Part shown: positions 61,286 to 64,000 of the stretch, piece by piece
How positions within the stretch are numbered: position 1 is the first letter of the stretch
Layout of the letters: every line of letters begins with the position of its first letter
NCBI GenBank assembly: GCA_028023455.1
Contig: JAQFVV010012506.1
Location: 3,150,714-3,214,713, forward strand
From: Epiperipatus broadwayi
Taxonomy: Eukaryota; Onychophora; Udeonychophora; Euonychophora; Peripatidae
Direction of reading: 5' to 3'
DNA: 64,000 nt
Notes under the pieces: generated by a model
What the model was told of the DNA's origin: nothing
What the model saw: only the letters and a program-made list of their open reading frames with translations
Database searches by the model: none
Position numbers and translations under genes: made by a program

Positions 61286-61290
<5 letters not shown>
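60100..61290. repeat. array of three direct and one inverted copies of a ~350-bp unit
   Basis: Direct copies are at about 60125-60480, 60485-60830 and 60828-61055. Each runs through attactaatttcaac or close to it, agacaactttt / aaacaa…, taaatatgta, aatc…cagaa, tttatcaatg…ccattcattc and aaaagagaat or agaattc. An inverted copy follows at 61060-61300 (gaatgaatgaataggcattg; aagtttattaataatgactt). No coding sequence; a small satellite-like cluster or nested MITEs. Confidence 0.75.
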
Positions 61291-61325
<35 letters not shown>

Positions 61326-61651
61326 TAAATTGTTTTTTTTTTTTGCGTAAAACCGTATATTATTTTTTATTTATAATGATATTTCGAGACGAACTAGTAT
61401 CCACCATTGACAAAGTTTATCTACATCATATAACTGTGAAAACATTAAATATAATATTATTAATCTTTAAGGGGGCAAAATGTTTTATCCTTTCAAGAAT
61501 TTACCTTAACAATGGTGGGTGCTAGTTCGTCAAAATATCGGTATATAATAGAAAATAATACACGGTTTTACCCAAAAAATAATTTATCTATATCATACAA
61601 CCGTGAAAACATTAAATAATATATATATAAAGAGAGAGAGAGAGAGAGAGA
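61290..61651. mobile_element. inverted-repeat element framed by (GA)n tracts
   Basis: Arms: gcgtaaaaccgtatattatt through tttcgagacgaactagtatc and caccattg (about 61345-61410), and the complement of caatggtgggtgctagttcg … aatacacggttttaccc (61511-61578). The interior is about 100 bp. A second repeat, [ga]tttatct[ac][ct]atcata followed by accgtgaaaacattaaat, occurs inside (about 61418) and just outside (61583). (GA)n tracts flank at 61311-61326 and 61632-61650. Confidence 0.85.
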
Positions 61652-62374
61652 AAGAAATAGCCAGATAGATAAATAAGAGATGATAAATAGATAAGTATGG
61701 TCAGGCTAGAAAGATATATTTATAGATTAATGTATAAACATTTTGTATAAATTTATATAAATGAAATAGAAATAATTGTATTTTCCAATGAATTATTAGC
61801 TTAAATAAACTATTAAATCACAGTGATACCACCTCTCCTTTAGCATTTATACTTAGTTTATTTACATAATAAATGAGAGTGAATTCGATTTGTTGATTAT
61901 ATATATATAATAAATTATATAACTCGTTGAAAGTTAGTTACTTCCAGCTTAGTTACATGTAACCTGAATTGTTGTTATGTATATATAATAATAATAATTG
62001 CAACAAATGGATACATATATAAGTAGGTAGATTAATAATTAAATAGATTAATAAATACACATATAATGTATTCTTTAAATAGCATATTGCAAGGCAAAAC
62101 TTACTTCAAAAAACCCTTCATAGAAGAATAATGATGAAAAAGGCTTTACTCGACAGGCCTGGGCAAATATCTGTGTGTGTGACTTACAAAAAAATATTTT
62201 TTCACCACAATAATAATACCCTTCGATTCCTCTTGGAATAACAAGACCTTTTGATTCCTCTTGGAAACCTTAAAGGAACCGAGCAGGGCAAATTCCTAAT
62301 GTCCACTCCATACGTTCTTGTCATTGCAGCTGTTATTACTATGTGATTATTCATAAAGTATACGAACATGGATG
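61652..62374. other. AT-rich spacer before the RTE element
   Basis: No gene recognised. A short (TAA)n run near 61987 and GC-richer text from about 62140, which may already belong to the 5' region of the RTE-like element. Confidence 0.5.
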
Positions 62375-62465
62375 GGCTGCTCACCAATATGCTTTAACCA
62401 GCGTGGTGAGTTTATTGGCTTTTTACCTCTGAGTATAAGAATATTTTTTTTCAATATATACAATC

Positions 62466-64000
62466 ATGACAGACAAAAATAAATCATGGCCCTTATTCCC
62501 AGGAGGCTGTAAAGTCACCAACCAAGGCAGCGGTTGGCAGCTGAAGGCGGAGGGTGCTAAGAATCCCCTGATTGTGGACACAGGCTGCCATTTGATGACC
62601 ATTTTTTATTTAGGTACTTACAACTGCAGATCACTTTCAAGTGAAGGAAGATTGCAAAAGTTAGAAGAAGAACTGTCTTATATTAAATGGGACATTATTG
62701 GACTTTGTGAAGTTAAAAGAAAAGGTGAAGAAACAATTTATTTAAAAAGTAGACATATACTCAACTATATAGGTACAAATATTGGAAATACAAGTGGAGT
62801 AGGATTCATTATAAATAAAAAATGGAAGAATAACATTGTGGATATTGATGGTGTATTAGACAGAGTTGCAAGATTAATTTTACAACTTAATAGCAGATAC
62901 TAAATGCAGATAATTCAGGTTTATGCCCCAACAAGTTCTCATAGTGATGAAGTTATAGAAAATTTTTATATGGATGTACAAACAGCTTTTGATCAGAGTA
63001 AACAACATTTTAAAATTGTTATGGGAGACTTTTTTTTAAGTGTCATAGCATCGGCTGGGATGTGAACCTGCAACCCGGGCAACTGCCTGCAAGTGCAAAA
63101 CAGTCGCACAGACCTCTCGACCACCAATGCAAGACATGAGAGACTTTAATACTAGAATTAGTAAACAAATGAAAGATGAAAATGCTGTAGGTAATTTTGG
63201 TTATGGTAATAGTAATGAGAGAGGACATAGACTTGTGGAGGTTGCAGAAAAAGAAAAACTTTATATTATGAATTCTTTTTTTGAGAAAAATGTTAAAAGG
63301 AAAATGGACATGGAAGCATCTAAATGAAGGTACAGCAGAATTGGATTATATTTTGACTAACAGACATATTTCAAGATTGTAATGTTCTTAATAAATTTAA
63401 AACAGGAAGTGATCATTGATTAGTAAGATGTAAGATACATGTTAATGCAAAACTAGAGAGACAAAAATTATTAAGAAAAACAATTATTTACAGTTGATAT
63501 TCCTAATCTTCAGAAACATTCTAATGAATTTAAATTCGAACTTACAAATTGGTTTCAAATATTAGTAGATTTCGAACATGATATAGATTTAAATGACATT
63601 AATAGGAAAATAATTGATACCCTTTTAAAAACTGTCACAAAGATAGCTGGTAGAAAAAATCCACAATTGACCAATAAAATTTCTACTGAGACTAGAGAAT
63701 TTATGAAGAAAAAAAGGAATATGAGGATATACAACAATGATGCATTAAAAAGATTGGATATCTCAAATTTTGTAAAATGATGTGAAAAAGAGTTGAAAAT
63801 GATATAAGAAAGTATAATTGTGAACTAGCAAGGAAAGCTGTAGAAGAGAATAAAAGTCTAAAGAGTGTAAAACAACATTTTGGTATTGGTAGGAAATTTA
63901 TATCTGCAATAAGAAAAAAAGATTGCATTATTACTAAAAAGAGAGTTGATATAATGAAATGTGTAGAAGATTTCTAACAATAATTATATAGTAATAAAGA
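62466..64000 (+). pseudogene. RTE endonuclease-RT ORF, inactivated
   Basis: The first open piece (62466-62903, 145 residues) has GTYNCRSLSSEGRLQKLEEE (first strand, ~55-74), WDIIGLCEVKRKGEE (catalytic E) and SGVGFIINKKW. A TAA at 62901-62903 interrupts NSRY/MQIIQVYAPT in frame, probably a CAA-to-TAA change. The GDF[N] motif (63024-63032) is split by the SINE and resumes DFNTRISKQMKDENAVGNFG. A frameshift follows at KRK. GTAELDYILTNR, then SDH (about 63410), and ENKSL…-type decayed text run to the window end. The endonuclease would nick target DNA. This copy is dead. Confidence 0.9.
63021..63146 (-). mobile_element. tRNA-derived SINE inserted in the RTE ORF, with target-site duplication
   Basis: Flanked by atgggagactt (63021-63031) and atgagagactt (63136-63146), an 11-bp duplication with one difference. 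The minus strand reads GCATTGG, TGGTCGAGAGG (box A), GGTTCACATCC (box B) and CCGATGC, then ATGACACTT and A9. GCATTGG and CCGATGC (63124-63130 / 63048-63054) form a full 7-bp acceptor stem with one G-U pair. The T stem is mismatched at three of five pairs, so it is a SINE head rather than a working tRNA. The body is about 100 bp, ending in poly(A), which means it was mobilised by a LINE. Confidence 0.85.

Larger units (their letters stand above)
62375..64000 (+). mobile_element. RTE/BovB-like LINE, 5' part, cut by the window end
   Basis: The GC-richer leader (ctgctcaccaatatgc … accagcgtggtgag) leads to an ORF with an APE endonuclease typical of RTE elements and then toward the RT, which would lie beyond the window. 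It is interrupted by a SINE and by a stop and frameshifts. The exact 5' end is not fixed. Confidence 0.8.

Noticed and set aside
60100-61290. CRISPR array
   Set aside because: Units are about 350 bp, diverged and eukaryotic in setting, with no short repeat-spacer pattern.
63048-63130. A functional tRNA gene on the minus strand
   Set aside because: The acceptor stem pairs, but the T stem is mismatched, a poly(A) tail follows and target duplications flank it, so it is a SINE.

Overview
The window is very AT-rich (roughly three quarters A+T by eye), dominated by introns, intergenic DNA and repeats. It is from a eukaryote, and from an animal: the one host-gene exon I recognise is the last exon of a DEG/ENaC-type sodium channel, an animal family. 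Two non-LTR element families (an RTE/BovB-like element and a LINE with a gag-like first ORF), a tRNA-derived SINE, foldback elements and very long (TAA)n arrays fit an invertebrate. I cannot name the species.

Layout. 1-4.7 kb: AT-rich DNA with a possible decayed coiled-coil ORF. 4.7-7.0 kb: a DNA-transposon-like unit bounded by inverted repeats of about 45 bp. 8.35-8.53 kb, minus strand: the channel exon, with a splice acceptor, a stop and a poly(A) signal. 9.2-13.7 kb, minus: a broken Ty3/gypsy-type element, probably inside an upstream intron of the channel gene. 14.5 kb: a (TAA)n array. 15.7-20.5 kb: two directly repeated 2-kb blocks around about 720 bp, read as a non-coding LTR element with a PBS. 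22.7-29.9 kb, minus: a full-length two-ORF LINE with a perfect 14-bp target-site duplication, a 1218-residue ORF1 and an endonuclease/RT ORF2 carrying one frameshift in a homopolymer. 30-37 kb: repeat blocks and hairpin elements. 37-46 kb: AT-rich DNA with one decayed gypsy RT patch. 46.9-52.7 kb: back-to-back AT cruciforms, a rearranged RTE fragment, short direct repeats and a decayed jockey/CR1-like RT. 52.9-55.0 kb: alternating (TAA)n arrays and 3' ends of retroposons. 56.5-61.7 kb: MITEs, a compound palindrome of about 850 bp and other repeat arrays. 62.4 kb to the end, plus: an RTE-like element interrupted by a SINE in its endonuclease region.

Apart from the channel exon, all recognisable coding sequence belongs to mobile elements. 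ORF1 (RNA-binding) and ORF2 (endonuclease and reverse transcriptase) of the 7.1-kb LINE would act together in target-primed reverse transcription. The SINE and the (TAA)-tailed retroposon would depend on LINE machinery. Boundaries and identities were judged by reading, without alignments or database searches.
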